Positions 43,435 through 53,147 are shown, numbered from the stretch's first letter. The stretch: DNA of 64,000 nucleotides from Pseudomaricurvus alkylphenolicus (GCF_011683955.1 NZ_JAAQPI010000001.1:310001-374000); one strand, 5' to 3'. Notes: generated by a model not told the origin, from the sequence alone. Program-made: numbers and translations.

Positions 43435-44709
43435 CTACAGATTCACTAACGACATCGAGATCGCCGGTATAAAGGTGATCAGCAATAACGCCACCAGCAT
43501 GGCGCCGATCCAACCGACCACCGCGCGCGACAGTTGCTCTACTCTGACGCCACCCACCTGCGCGGCCATAAACAGATTGGCACCCAGTGGTGGCGTGACA
43601 AAGCCAATCGCCAGGTTAACGATCATGACAATACCGAAGTGCACCGGACTCAGACCCAGGGCAGTGGCGATGGGTAGCAGAATCGGCGTCAGAATAACCA
43701 CCGCCGCCAGGGTTTCCATAAAGGTGCCCACGATCAACAACAACACATTGATCGCCAGCAGGATCAACACGGCATTTTCCGTCAGCCCCAGAATAAACTG
43801 GGCAATTTGCGTGGGTATCTGCTCCAGGGTCAGTATCCGTCCAAACGCAACGGAGGAGCCCACAATCACCAGCACCGTACCGGCCAGCAGTGACGACTCC
43901 AGAATGATGTCGAAGACTTTGCCGGGCGTCAGTTCCCGGTACACGTGCAGACCGAAAAACAGCGCATAGGCCACGCCAATGGCAGCCGATTCGGTGGGGG
44001 TGAAAATCCCGGAGTAGATGCCACCGAGAATAATCACCGGCACCACCAGTGCCCAACCGGCATCGCGGATAGCCTGCCAGCGCTCGGCGGCGGTATATCG
44101 ACGTTCATCACCAGCGTAGCCGCGACGACGGGATTGCAGATAGCAATAGCCGATCAGCACCAACCCCACCACAATCCCCGGCACCACACCGGCAAGAAAC
44201 ATATCCGTGACCGAAACTTCGGCAGTGATGGCGTACACAATCATCACCACACTGGGCGGGATAATAATGCCGATACCACCGGAGGTGGCCACAACCGCCG
44301 CGGCGAAATTGCGGTCGTAGCCACGGCGGGCCATACTCGGAATCATGGTCAGACCAATCGCCGCCACAGTGGCGGAACCGGTGCCGGAAACGGCGGCAAA
44401 AAACATGCAGGCGACAATGGTGACAATCCCCAGACCACCGGTATAACGCCCCAGAAACACTTCCGCCAGGTGCAGCAACCGTCGCGACACCCCGCCCTGA
44501 CTCATCAGATTTCCCGCCAGTGTAAACAGCACCACCGCCAGCAAGGGAAAAGAATCCAGACCCGACACCAGTCCCTGTACCAGAAACTCCAGGTTCAGGA
44601 ACGGCAGCTGAGTAATGGCCAGCATGCCCGCCACCCCCAGTGCGATGCCGACTGGCACGCTCAATAACAACAGAACAAAAAAACTGCCAAACAGAATACC
44701 GGCGGTCAT
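43435..44709 (-). CDS. TRAP transporter large permease (DctM-type)
   Basis: Integral membrane protein of 424 residues with about 12 hydrophobic helices, the transport subunit of a sodium-coupled TRAP system. GLGIVTIVACMFFAAVSGTGSATVAAIG and IGIIIPPSVVMIVYA are characteristic (landmarks AAVSGTGSAT and GIIIPPS). The start overlaps the small-permease stop by 4 bp. TRAP systems import organic acids, sugar acids and other small carboxylates with a periplasmic binding protein. The ligand here is unknown; the adjacent HpaI-type aldolase suggests an aldonate or keto-acid. Confidence 0.95.
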   Translation of the reverse strand: MTAGILFGSFFVLLLLSVPVGIALGVAGMLAITQLPFLNLEFLVQGLVSGLDSFPLLAVVLFTLAGNLMSQGGVSRRLLHLAEVFLGRYTGGLGIVTIVACMFFAAVSGTGSATVAAIGLTMIPSMARRGYDRNFAAAVVATSGGIGIIIPPSVVMIVYAITAEVSVTDMFLAGVVPGIVVGLVLIGYCYLQSRRRGYAGDERRYTAAERWQAIRDAGWALVVPVIILGGIYSGIFTPTESAAIGVAYALFFGLHVYRELTPGKVFDIILESSLLAGTVLVIVGSSVAFGRILTLEQIPTQIAQFILGLTENAVLILLAINVLLLIVGTFMETLAAVVILTPILLPIATALGLSPVHFGIVMIVNLAIGFVTPPLGANLFMAAQVGGVRVEQLSRAVVGWIGAMLVALLLITFIPAISMSLVNL

Positions 44710-45209
44710 GCTTCCACCCCTTCAATACAGCGGTTATTGTCGATCGTGCGGATGCGTTCACGCAACCGCACGATCAGGCGCACCACACCCAGCACGGAAC
44801 AGACCACCACCGAACTGTAGAGAACGGCCACCGGCACTTCGGTGGCCGGTGCAATCTGCCCCAGTTCCAGACTGCGCTCAATCACTCCGCGACCGACATA
44901 AACAATGGTGACGAAATACCCCAGGAAAATCAGATCGGCACAGTTAAAAGCCAGCATGCGCAGATTTTCGGGCAGGTGGTCCACCAAAAACAGAATGCGG
45001 ATATGACGTTCGTCGCGAATGGCGTAACTGATGCACAGATACATGGCCCACACAAACAGGTATCGGGCAATTTCCTCGGCCTGGGGCATAGACGCATCGA
45101 ACAACCGCAACAGAATCTGCAGGCAAATCAGTGTCGTCATGGCGGAAATCAGTACCACGATCAGAGTCGGTTCAAACCTTGCTTCCAGGGACCAGAATAA
45201 TCGTTTCAT
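44706..45209 (-). CDS. TRAP transporter small permease (DctQ-type)
   Basis: A 167-residue membrane protein with four hydrophobic helices, pairing with the DctM-type permease. RFEPTLIVVLISAMTTLICLQ starts helix 1 (landmark TLIVVLISAMTTL), and EEIARYLFVWAMYL and the charged ERHIRI loop are typical of DctQ. The ATG at 45209 is preceded by AGGAGGTAACC, an excellent ribosome site, and is preferred to a longer start at 45272 inside the DctP gene. Confidence 0.92.
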   Translation of the reverse strand: MKRLFWSLEARFEPTLIVVLISAMTTLICLQILLRLFDASMPQAEEIARYLFVWAMYLCISYAIRDERHIRILFLVDHLPENLRMLAFNCADLIFLGYFVTIVYVGRGVIERSLELGQIAPATEVPVAVLYSSVVVCSVLGVVRLIVRLRERIRTIDNNRCIEGVEA

Positions 45210-45225
45210 GGTTACCTCCTGCTCC

Positions 45226-46245
45226 CTAGAGAGCGTTGATGTTTGCCACAATGTCATCGAACAGTTCAGCACCGGTGCGCTCGCGCAGCATGGCGAAGAC
45301 GGCGCCGTTCATGGCTTCTTTCATCTGTGCGCGAACCGGGGCGGCCACTACGTTGACACTCATGCCCTGACGTTGCAGTTCCTCCACAATCGAACGGTTC
45401 TGGTCGCCGGCCAGTTGCCGCTGGTAATCGATAGTCTTGCGGGCGGCCTCACTCACCAGCTGCTGATGCGCGGCGCTGAGCCCGTCCCAGAACACCTTGT
45501 TGGCAAACCAGGTGTAGTTGGTATAGGTGTGTTCGGACAGCGACAAATATCGTTGCGCCTCGTAAAAACGCTCTGCGAAAATGGAATAGGTGGAGCATTC
45601 CTGAGAGTTGATCAATCCTTGCTGCAGTGAAGTAAAGATCTCTCCCCAGGACAGTGGCGTCGGCAGGGTATTCACCGCTTCCCACGCCTGTATCTGGGCC
45701 GGATTGCTGTTGGCTCGAATTTTCAAGCCCTGCAGGTCTTCAAATTGCTGAACCGGCCGCTCGTTGCTGGTCAGACTGCGAAAGCCCACTTCCATAAACC
45801 CCAGACCGTGAAAACCCTTGTCTTCCATGGCCTGCAACAGCACCTGACCCACATCTTCATGGTCCAATGCCCGGTGTGCATGCTCCAGATCCCGGAATAA
45901 ATAAAAGAGATCCAGAACATTGAATTCCGGCACGATGGAGGTGAGCAATACCGAAGCTCCGAAGGTCATCTGCAGGTTACCCTGCTGTACCATTTCGGTG
46001 GTTTCGCGCACGTCGCCCAACTGTCTGGCGGGATAAATCTGGACTTGCACCTTGCCGTCAGAGTTGGCTTCCACCTCTTGCTCAAACAACAACATCGCCT
46101 GATGCACCGGCGAACTTTCTTTACTGTCGTGACCGATGCGAATAATGACCCGATCCTGGTCTACGGCGTTGCTGAGTTGCAAAAAGCCGGTCAGGGCGCA
46201 GGTGCACAACAACACGGCCAACAGCAGATTTTGAATTCCGCTCAT
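45226..46245 (-). CDS. TRAP transporter substrate-binding protein (DctP-type)
   Basis: Periplasmic solute receptor of 339 residues. The signal peptide is about 1-27; the mature protein begins with IRIGHDSKESSPVHQAM. The conserved Arg for the ligand carboxylate is in LKIRANSNPAQ, and LQQGLINSQE is a family landmark. It is first of the three TRAP genes, 6 bp after the HpaI-type aldolase gene, so import and cleavage are co-expressed. The ligand is expected to carry a carboxylate. Confidence 0.94.
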   Translation of the reverse strand: MSGIQNLLLAVLLCTCALTGFLQLSNAVDQDRVIIRIGHDSKESSPVHQAMLLFEQEVEANSDGKVQVQIYPARQLGDVRETTEMVQQGNLQMTFGASVLLTSIVPEFNVLDLFYLFRDLEHAHRALDHEDVGQVLLQAMEDKGFHGLGFMEVGFRSLTSNERPVQQFEDLQGLKIRANSNPAQIQAWEAVNTLPTPLSWGEIFTSLQQGLINSQECSTYSIFAERFYEAQRYLSLSEHTYTNYTWFANKVFWDGLSAAHQQLVSEAARKTIDYQRQLAGDQNRSIVEELQRQGMSVNVVAAPVRAQMKEAMNGAVFAMLRERTGAELFDDIVANINAL

Positions 46246-46251
46246 AAGCTT

Positions 46252-47046
46252 TTACCGTGCTCCGTACAGCTGATGAAATCTGGCCATCACCTCGGCCCCC
46301 ATGGCGGCCAGGGCGGTGGTATCCTGCATCAACACCAACCATTGGTAACCCCGCTGATAGAGCCGCTCGGCCTGTTCCCAATGGCTGGTGACTGTGCCAA
46401 GAAATTTGTCTGACGCCAGCACTGCCGCTTCAATACATTCAATGGCCTGCTTGACTTCCGGTCGGCCCGGCTCACCGGGGAAACCCATACTGGTGGCCAG
46501 ATCCATGGGACCAATAAAAATGCCGTCTAGATCCGGAACCTCGACGATGGCATCAATATTGTCCACCGCTTCGGGGGTTTCCACCGCCACCACTACGGCG
46601 ATATCGTCGTTGGCCTGTGCCAGATACTGCTGCACATTTTGCCCGTAACCAGCAGCGCGGGGGCTGCCTGCGGCGCCGCGAATCCCCAGCGGCGGATACT
46701 TACAGGCGGCCACGGCGTGCTCGGCTTCGGCGCGATTATTCACGTGGGGAATCAACACACCTTGTGTGCCGGTATCGAGTATTTTTTTGATCGCCACCGC
46801 ATCGTTGGCGGCGGCACGTACAAACGGAATCACACCGGTGCCCTGCATGGCCTGTTGCTGCAGCAGCAAATTGGCGTAGTCACCGGGGGCGTGTTCCATA
46901 TCAATCATCAACCAGTCGAAGCCGGCCCGAGCCATGATTTCGGCGGAAATATTACTGGTCAGTTGCAAAAACGCGCCGGCGGTTTTGTCGCCCCTCTTCA
47001 GCCGCGTTTTTACCGTATTTATAGACCCAACCGTATTTAAAGACAT
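46252..47046 (-). CDS. HpcH/HpaI-family 2-keto-acid aldolase
   Basis: Class II metal-dependent aldolase of the HpaI family, 264 residues, cleaving a 2-keto-3-deoxy or 4-hydroxy-2-keto acid to pyruvate (or a close analog) and an aldehyde. MIDMEHAPGD holds the catalytic His and the EHA motif, PFVRAA the pyruvate-binding Arg, VVAVETPEAVDNID the metal Glu, and GIFIGPMDLATSMG the metal Asp. ATG 47046 has AGGTGG about 8 bases upstream; an in-frame GTG 12 bases earlier is the alternative. Leads the TRAP operon. Confidence 0.9.
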   Translation of the reverse strand: MSLNTVGSINTVKTRLKRGDKTAGAFLQLTSNISAEIMARAGFDWLMIDMEHAPGDYANLLLQQQAMQGTGVIPFVRAAANDAVAIKKILDTGTQGVLIPHVNNRAEAEHAVAACKYPPLGIRGAAGSPRAAGYGQNVQQYLAQANDDIAVVVAVETPEAVDNIDAIVEVPDLDGIFIGPMDLATSMGFPGEPGRPEVKQAIECIEAAVLASDKFLGTVTSHWEQAERLYQRGYQWLVLMQDTTALAAMGAEVMARFHQLYGAR

Positions 47047-47087
47047 AGTCACGGCCACCTTGTCAGTGTGAAAATTGAAAACAATTC

Positions 47088-47121
47088 GGAAAAAGTGGCT
47101 GCCGCCGATCGGACGGCAGCC
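47088..47121 (-). terminator. rho-independent terminator of TonB receptor 2
   Basis: On the minus strand GGCTGCCG, a 9-base loop and CGGCAGCC form an 8-bp GC stem followed by CACTTTTTCC, 22 bp after the receptor stop codon. It separates the receptor transcript from the HpaI-TRAP operon. Confidence 0.8.
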
Positions 47122-47142
47122 AAAGGGCGATAACTGACCGAA

Positions 47143-49722
47143 TCAGAAATCGTAACTGATGGAGGCCATCCAGGTGGCACCGGCGATGGGTCGCGCAAAA
47201 CCATAGGCCAGGGCGTTTTCGGTGCTGGTGGCGCGAGGGTTACCCTCGTTATAGCAGACCTCGTTGGTGATGTTCTTACCTTTGATCTGCAGTGTCAGAG
47301 CATCGCTGATCAGGAAGGAACCCCCCACGTCCAGGGAGCCACAGGCGTCAAACTCGACGATATTGTCGTTGGCCCCGTAGCGTTTGCCCAGGTAGTGGTA
47401 GGTCATAAACACATCCAGTTCGTCGGTGACGTGGAACGTGGGTGACACGCGAACCTGGGTGTCCGGTGTACGTGCCGGGGTGTTGCCCTTCCAGCTCTGG
47501 ATCGACGGGTTGGAGATGGCACCCAGCTCAGCGCTCTGGAAGACACCTTGCGCTTCAAGAGTAATCCAATCGGTGGGGCTCCAGCCCAGGTCAAATTCAA
47601 CACCGGTCACTTCCAGCTCCGCGGTGAACAAGCGCTGGGAACCGGAGGCGTCAAAGCCCAGTCCGCCGGTCAGCAGGTTGTCAAAGTTGGTCTGGAACAA
47701 GGTTGCCGAGGTGTTGATTACATCCCCCTGGTAGCGGATACCCAGCTCCACAAAACTCAGTTCACTGACCGGCGTATCCAGGCCGTTATTGCGAATGTCA
47801 CCCAGGCGATCGGCACGAGGGGTTTGGAAGCCCTCGGCGTAACGACCGTATACTGCCAAGCCTTCGTTGATCACATAGTTAAAACCCAGGGTCCAGGCCA
47901 GTTCGGAGTAGTCCGACGAATGCGTGTCAGTAACACCACTACCGAACTGGCGGGTGGCGTAGTTGTTGGCAAGAATGTTGTCCACATCATTGCCATTGGC
48001 ATCAAAGGCGCCGGCTACCGCATAGCGATTACCCAGGCCGGTCAAACCAATCCCCTTGTACTCGGCGTTTTCATAGCGCAGACCGGCATCCAAACGCAGA
48101 TCATCATTGACCTGATATTCGTCGTTGACGTAAAACGAGTAGGACGTCAGCTGCATGTCATCGTTGCCGCGCCAGTGACCATGCTTGACCACACCGCCAT
48201 CGCTCAAATAAGCCTGCACGTTGCCATTGCCATCCACCGCAACGATATCCAGTACATCGGCGTCACTGTCACTCACTTCGCTCAGGAAAAAGCTGGTTTG
48301 CAACGCTCGCTTGTGACGGATATCCGCGTACAACAATCCGAACGACAGGCTGTTGTTGTCGGTGGTAAAGGTAAAGCGGGTATCGCTCATGATCTGCTTG
48401 CGCTCGATGGGCTCGTTCAGCGCGTTGAGAATCTGCACCAGACCATTACCGCCGATAGTGTCCATGGCCGCATCGCCCTCACAGACAAGCTGCTTGGAAG
48501 ACACATACTGGAAACAGCGCTGGGTGCCGGCATTGGCGGCATAAAAGTCACCCACACTGCCGTATCCGGCACCAAAATCCATACCATCTGCCAAGTAGTT
48601 CTCAGCGTCCATCAGGCTGTTGGCACCGGCGGAACCGGTCCAGATACCGTTGAAACTGCGGTTCAGGTCGGTCACGCGGCTGGCGTGACGGAACGACCAG
48701 TTTTCATCCAGCTCCAGATCGAGACTGACGGTCAACACATCGGCTTCGGTGTCGGCACCATCCTGGGCGTTGGCTTCCACGCTGGAACCATCGGCAAACA
48801 GGATACGGGTACGGCTGTTCTCGAAGCTGGTGGTATTACCGTGGTTGAGATCAAATCCGGGAATTTCTTTCAGGTCACCACTTTGATCACGATACAGCGG
48901 CAGCGGCAGCACAAAGGAGTTGCTCTCCGAGATATGTTTGTACGACAGGTTAAGCTCACCGTTCTCCAGTTCGCGGGTTAGGTTCAAGCGAATCTGACCA
49001 CCGCGCTCGGCGGTAAAGCCGGTATCGCGAGGCGTGCCACCGGCCTGCCAGTAACCACTCACGGCCAGCTTCCAGTCTTCGGCCAGAGGGCCGCCCCAGA
49101 AGAAGTCAGCGCGGACGTTTTCATAGTCAGTGGCGGTCAGCTTGAGGGTACCTTCGGGATCATCGGTGCCCTTTTTGGTGATGTAATTAATGATGGCACC
49201 AGCGCCGTTCGGAGCCAATACGCCGGAAGTCCCGCCCCGGGTGGCCTCAAAACGCTCGATGCCAATATCGTAGCGTTGCACGGCATCAACAGTGTAGCGG
49301 TCGTAGGAAACCGGAAGGCCATCTTCCTGGACGCTAATAAATTCAAAGTGCTGGCTGGCGGGCAAGCCGCGTACACCAACACTGTTGGACGTCTGGCCAC
49401 CGGAGTCCTGGGCGTAGAGACCGGGCACGGATTTTACGGAATCCGCCAGACCGAAGGGGGCCTGACGAGCCAGATCCTCGGCACTGACCTGGGTTACGGC
49501 CACGGACGACTCCAGTACGGTAATACCACGCCCGGTGGTACCAGTAACGATCACCTCTTCCAGCGCGGTTGAGACATCGTCCAGTTCTTTCATGAGCTCA
49601 GCTTGGCTGTCAGCTGCAATGGCGGCAGACAGCGGGGACAGTGCAAATATCGCGGCCGCACCCAATGACAGTTTGCGGATCAGGGCGCTGGCAGGCACTG
49701 CATTTTGATTATTGTTAGACAT
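47143..49722 (-). CDS. TonB-dependent outer-membrane receptor 2
   Basis: Outer-membrane receptor of 859 residues. The signal peptide spans about 1-37 (FALSPLSAAIAA) and the TonB-box-like EEVIVTGTTGRG follows. The plug contains VKSVPGLYA and VGVRGLPAS, and the barrel ends with SISYDF, a proper terminal Phe. ATG 49722 is preceded by GGAGGAG at 8 bases; the upstream in-frame start is rejected. Its promoter region contains TGCATCATTTTG, matching operators of the sugar operons. It is likely the outer-membrane port for the island 2 substrate, a glycan fragment or glycoside. Confidence 0.93.
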   Translation of the reverse strand: MSNNNQNAVPASALIRKLSLGAAAIFALSPLSAAIAADSQAELMKELDDVSTALEEVIVTGTTGRGITVLESSVAVTQVSAEDLARQAPFGLADSVKSVPGLYAQDSGGQTSNSVGVRGLPASQHFEFISVQEDGLPVSYDRYTVDAVQRYDIGIERFEATRGGTSGVLAPNGAGAIINYITKKGTDDPEGTLKLTATDYENVRADFFWGGPLAEDWKLAVSGYWQAGGTPRDTGFTAERGGQIRLNLTRELENGELNLSYKHISESNSFVLPLPLYRDQSGDLKEIPGFDLNHGNTTSFENSRTRILFADGSSVEANAQDGADTEADVLTVSLDLELDENWSFRHASRVTDLNRSFNGIWTGSAGANSLMDAENYLADGMDFGAGYGSVGDFYAANAGTQRCFQYVSSKQLVCEGDAAMDTIGGNGLVQILNALNEPIERKQIMSDTRFTFTTDNNSLSFGLLYADIRHKRALQTSFFLSEVSDSDADVLDIVAVDGNGNVQAYLSDGGVVKHGHWRGNDDMQLTSYSFYVNDEYQVNDDLRLDAGLRYENAEYKGIGLTGLGNRYAVAGAFDANGNDVDNILANNYATRQFGSGVTDTHSSDYSELAWTLGFNYVINEGLAVYGRYAEGFQTPRADRLGDIRNNGLDTPVSELSFVELGIRYQGDVINTSATLFQTNFDNLLTGGLGFDASGSQRLFTAELEVTGVEFDLGWSPTDWITLEAQGVFQSAELGAISNPSIQSWKGNTPARTPDTQVRVSPTFHVTDELDVFMTYHYLGKRYGANDNIVEFDACGSLDVGGSFLISDALTLQIKGKNITNEVCYNEGNPRATSTENALAYGFARPIAGATWMASISYDF

Positions 49723-49905
49723 CTTTGACTCCTCCAACAGAGACACAAATATTCGAGTAAATCACTTTGTGAATTTCGTTATTTTCAGCATCTACTTTGT
49801 GTTCGCTTTGGTTATGTCAGCACCTCCTGCGCAACGCGGCTGTTTGGCGGCAGCCCCGCGAACCATTGCTAAGATGGCTCTATGGGTAAAAGCCTACGCC
49901 ATGAT

Positions 49906-49938
49906 TTATTTTGAGTCAATATGCATCATTTTGGGATA
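49906..49938. promoter_or_regulatory. operator/promoter candidate of TonB receptor 2
   Basis: Contains TTTTGAGTCA and TGCATCATTTTGGGATA, close to the repeated strings at 36738 and 50543. On the minus strand TTGACT at 49914-49919 could be a -35 box overlapped by the TGATGCAT half-site. The -10 match 17 bp away (TAGGCT) is poor. Confidence 0.45.
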
Positions 49939-49958
49939 GGCGAAACGCCAATCCTCAA

Positions 49959-50366
49959 TCACTGACCATCATTAAACTGAAGTTCCACGCACACCTGATC
50001 CGGACCAACAGCGAACAGCTGTTGTATGGCAGTACCGGGAACATCCACCTTTTTGAACTTGATGTCGCCCTCGTTAAAACGCCGTTCATAGTCGGCAATA
50101 CCGCTGGCGGAAAGCGCAAAGTGATGGATGCGGCCTGTGGCCTCCCGCTGGTCACCCTGGCGCTCCACCAGATGCACCACCGGCTTGTCGTGGGCGTACA
50201 ACCAGGCACCTACGGAATCAAATGGGGGCCTCCACCCCTCCACCAAACCCAGCACATCTCTATAGAAGGTGATGCTTTGCTGCAGGTTTTCGGTTTCGAT
50301 ATTGATGTGATCCAAGCCACCGATCATGTGTTCTGCCCCTGTGATATCCGCTGGCGACGTTGCCAT
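49959..50366 (-). CDS. VOC-family (glyoxalase-like) protein
   Basis: A vicinal-oxygen-chelate protein of about 135 residues with two beta-alpha-beta-beta-beta repeats. The first is GLDHINIET...SITFYRDVLGL and supplies a His metal ligand; the second is RIHHFALS...VDVPGTAIQQLFAVGP with a final Glu in CVELQF. Metal ligands H, H and E are plausible. The start is uncertain: ATG 50366, or ATG 50327, which begins directly before the domain. Divergent from the MFS operon and preceded by an operator-like palindrome. It may be a sugar epimerase, lyase or dioxygenase; function unknown. Confidence 0.8.
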   Translation of the reverse strand: MATSPADITGAEHMIGGLDHINIETENLQQSITFYRDVLGLVEGWRPPFDSVGAWLYAHDKPVVHLVERQGDQREATGRIHHFALSASGIADYERRFNEGDIKFKKVDVPGTAIQQLFAVGPDQVCVELQFNDGQ

Positions 50367-50382
50367 ACCCTCATAATGCCAC

Positions 50383-50407
50383 AAAATGATTTATTTGGAA
50401 TCATTTT
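50383..50407. promoter_or_regulatory. palindromic operator candidate upstream of the VOC gene
   Basis: AAAATGATT and AATCATTTT are perfect 9-bp inverted repeats separated by 7 bp, directly in front of the VOC start. The AAAATGAT arm is shared with the operator at 36703. TTGATGTAAAAG at 50419 adds another half-site-like string. Confidence 0.5.
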
Positions 50408-50510
50408 TTGATCTTTTTTGATGTAAAAGTTGTTTTCCGGATAAATTTAGAGAGAAACCAACCATTTAACCACCCCTTGGCCACCCCCAATAGAAGCGCA
50501 TAAAGATTAT

Positions 50511-50559
50511 TTGATTCTTTTTGATGCATTAACTATCATTATTACATCATTTTGAATCA
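50511..50559 (+). promoter_or_regulatory. promoter and operator of the MFS-HisD-SDR operon
   Basis: A good sigma-70 promoter: TTGATT at 50511, a 17-bp spacer, and TATCAT at 50534. TGATGCATTAA (50522-50532) and TTATTACATCA (50539-50549) are inverted with 9 of 11 matches and straddle the -10 box, fitting a LacI-type repressor site. TACATCATTTTGAATCA recurs from the 36.7-kb operator. Confidence 0.6.
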
Positions 50560-50594
50560 GCAATGAATCAGACCTAGCCAATCAGGAGAGCCCT

Positions 50595-51821
50595 ATGAGC
50601 CCCCTCCATATCCGACTTTCCGGCATGATGTTTCTTCAGTTTTTTATTTGGGGGGCTTGGTTTGTCACACTTGGCTCTTTTCTAGGCCGTGGCCTGGGTG
50701 TCGGCGGCACAGAGATAGGGATGGCCTATGGCACCACCGCCATTGCCGCCATGGTGTCGCCTCTATTGGTGGGTGCGCTGGGGGATCGCTGGCTGCCCCC
50801 GGCCCGACTGCTGGCTATCCTGCATCTGCTCGGCGCGGTGCTGCTCTGGTACCTGGCGCAAACCCGCAGCTTCGACACCCTCTATATGCTGCTGATGGCC
50901 TATGCGCTGCTCTATATGCCGACGCTGGCACTGGCCAATACCGTCTGCTTCCAGGGGCTGGCCGACGGGGAGCGGGAATTCCCCAAGATTCGGGTGTTTG
51001 GCACCCTCGGCTGGATCGCCGCCGGTATCCTGGTGGGGTTTCTCGCCATAGAAGAAACCGCGACACCCTTTGTCCTGGCCGCGGTCAGCTCCCTGATCCT
51101 GGGGATTTACTGCTTTACCTTGCCCGATCAGGTGCGTACCTCTGCTGACACCCCTGCCGCCAATTGGCGTCAACTGCTGGGGCTCGACGCGCTGGCGCTG
51201 CTCAATGATCGTTCGCTGCTGCTGGTGTTTGTGTGCTCGCTGTTGATCTGTATCCCCCTGGCGTTCTACTACAACTTCACCAATCTGTATCTCAACGATC
51301 TGGGTATCGAAAACGCCGCCGGCAAAATGACCCTGGGCCAGGTGTCCGAGGTGCTGTTTATGCTGCTGATGCCGCTGATGTTCCGACGCCTGGGCATCAA
51401 GGCCATGTTGATGATCGGCATGGGCGCCTGGGTGATTCGTTACGGCTTGTTTGCCTATGGTTTTTCCGGTGAGGGCGTCAATTGGTCCATCTACCTCGGT
51501 ATCCTCTTGCACGGAATCTGCTACGACTTCTTTTTTGTCAGCGGGCAAATCTACACCGACCGGGTGGCACCTCGGCAATTACGCGGTTCTGCCCAGGCCT
51601 TGCTGACGTTTTGCACCTACGGTGTCGGTATGTTTATCGGCGCCTATGCGTCCGGCTGGATCGTCAGCAGCTTCACCACAGAACAGCGACTCTGGGAGCA
51701 GATCTGGCTGGCACCGGCCGTGATGGCGCTGCTGGTGCTCTGCGTTTTCGCATTGCTGTTTAAGGATTCAACCACAGAGACAGAACAACAAGGCCTCAGG
51801 CCGGCAGGCGAACAGACCTGA
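50595..51821 (+). CDS. MFS transporter, nucleoside:H+ symporter-like
   Basis: Inner-membrane carrier of 408 residues with 12 predicted helices. It starts RLSGMMFLQFFIWGAWFVTLG (landmark MMFLQFFIWGAWF), the characteristic opening of the nucleoside-H+ symporter family (NupG/XapB-like). RVFGTLGWI in the middle is another family mark. Members near Gfo/Idh/MocA genes often appear to carry sugars, so a sugar or glycoside is as likely as a nucleoside. GGAGAG precedes the ATG. It is followed at 43 bp by the HisD-like gene. Confidence 0.9.
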   Translation: MSPLHIRLSGMMFLQFFIWGAWFVTLGSFLGRGLGVGGTEIGMAYGTTAIAAMVSPLLVGALGDRWLPPARLLAILHLLGAVLLWYLAQTRSFDTLYMLLMAYALLYMPTLALANTVCFQGLADGEREFPKIRVFGTLGWIAAGILVGFLAIEETATPFVLAAVSSLILGIYCFTLPDQVRTSADTPAANWRQLLGLDALALLNDRSLLLVFVCSLLICIPLAFYYNFTNLYLNDLGIENAAGKMTLGQVSEVLFMLLMPLMFRRLGIKAMLMIGMGAWVIRYGLFAYGFSGEGVNWSIYLGILLHGICYDFFFVSGQIYTDRVAPRQLRGSAQALLTFCTYGVGMFIGAYASGWIVSSFTTEQRLWEQIWLAPAVMALLVLCVFALLFKDSTTETEQQGLRPAGEQT

Positions 51822-51864
51822 TCCAATTCAATTGTGTTTTATTTTTCAGTGAGGGAGAAAATCA

Positions 51865-53142
51865 GTGGCAACTATTGTTAAACCCGGAATTTCCGTGGAA
51901 ACCAGCCGACAGAACAACGCGCAGGTGCGAGAAACTGTCGAGGGCATACTCAGTCGAATTGAAACCGAAGGCGACGCCGCGGTGCGGGACCTGTCGCAGC
52001 AATTTGATGGCTGGAACCCCGAGTCTTTCCGCCTGACGAAAGAACAGATCGACGCCTGCGTGGCGCGGCTCAGTGAACGCGAACTGGAAGACATCCGCTT
52101 CGCCCAGGCACAAGTCAGACGTTTTGCCGAAGCCCAGAAAAACGCCCTGCAAAACATAGAAGTGGAAACCCTGCCCGGTGTGTTCCTCGGCCACAAAAAT
52201 ATTCCCGTGGACTCTGTTGCTTGTTATGTGCCCGGCGGCAAGTACCCCCTGGTGGCTTCGGCCCATATGGGCGTGGTCACCGCCAAGGTCGCCGGCGTAC
52301 CCAGGGTGATCGCCTGTTCGCCGCCGTTTGATGGTGAACCCAACGCCGCAGTGGTGGCAGCCATGCATCTGGCCGGCGCGGATGAGATCTACTGCTTTGG
52401 CGGTGTGCAGGCCATCGGCGCGGTTGCCATCGGCACCGAAAGTATCGCTCCGGTGAATATGATTGTGGGTCCTGGTAATGCGTTTGTCGCAGAAGCCAAG
52501 CGCCAACTGTTCGGCCGTGTCGGAATCGATCTGTTTGCCGGCCCTACCGAAACCGTGGTGGTCGCCGATGAAACCTGTGATGTGGAAATGGCAGCGACGG
52601 ATCTGTTGGGACAGGCGGAACACGGATACAACTCTCCCTCGGTATTGGTAACAACCTGCGCAGAACTGGCGGAAGCATTGCCGACGGAAATCGAACGCCA
52701 ATTGCAGACTCTGGCCACCGCGGAAATCGCCGGTAAATCCTGGCAGGATTATGGGCAGATCATTCTCTGCGACAGCGACGAAGAAATGTTGCAGGTCACC
52801 AACGACATGGCCTTTGAACATGTGGAGATCATTACCAAAGATCCACGCTATTTTCTCGACAATATGCGCAACTACGGCGCCTTGTTCCTGGGCCCGGAAA
52901 CCAACGTCGCCTATGGCGACAAAGTCATCGGCACCAATCACACCTTGCCCACGGGCAAGGCAGCGCGCTATACCGGCGGGCTCTGGGTCGGCAAATTCAT
53001 CAAGACCTGCACCTACCAGCGCGTTTCTGAAGAGGCCACCGTGGAAATTGGCGAATACTGCTCCCGTCTGTGTGCGCTGGAAGGCTTTGCCGGCCATGGA
53101 GCCCAGGCGGATCTGCGAGTCAAACGCTACCGTAAGGATTGA
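51865..53142 (+). CDS. histidinol-dehydrogenase-family polyol dehydrogenase
   Basis: A 425-residue NAD- and zinc-dependent dehydrogenase of the HisD fold. Landmarks are [30 protein letters not shown] (histidine HisD has GPSE), LLGQAEHG and the active-site block [17 protein letters not shown] with its His. No other histidine-biosynthesis gene is near. Family members such as sulfopropanediol 3-dehydrogenase (HpsN) oxidise non-histidine alcohols to acids in two steps. Here a C3-C6 polyol or sugar alcohol is likely. Start is GTG with GAGGGAG upstream. Overlaps the following SDR reading frame closely. Confidence 0.85.
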   Translation: MATIVKPGISVETSRQNNAQVRETVEGILSRIETEGDAAVRDLSQQFDGWNPESFRLTKEQIDACVARLSERELEDIRFAQAQVRRFAEAQKNALQNIEVETLPGVFLGHKNIPVDSVACYVPGGKYPLVASAHMGVVTAKVAGVPRVIACSPPFDGEPNAAVVAAMHLAGADEIYCFGGVQAIGAVAIGTESIAPVNMIVGPGNAFVAEAKRQLFGRVGIDLFAGPTETVVVADETCDVEMAATDLLGQAEHGYNSPSVLVTTCAELAEALPTEIERQLQTLATAEIAGKSWQDYGQIILCDSDEEMLQVTNDMAFEHVEIITKDPRYFLDNMRNYGALFLGPETNVAYGDKVIGTNHTLPTGKAARYTGGLWVGKFIKTCTYQRVSEEATVEIGEYCSRLCALEGFAGHGAQADLRVKRYRKD

Positions 53143-53147
53143 TTGAT

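Noticed and set aside
47548-48981. 477-codon open frame on the plus strand opposite TonB receptor 2
   Set aside because: It is a mirror frame of the receptor gene, has no recognisable family features and no ribosome site; the minus strand encodes clear plug and barrel motifs.
51865-53142. Histidine biosynthesis hisD
   Set aside because: No other his genes nearby and active-site strings differ from true histidinol dehydrogenases; context is sugar or polyol transport.
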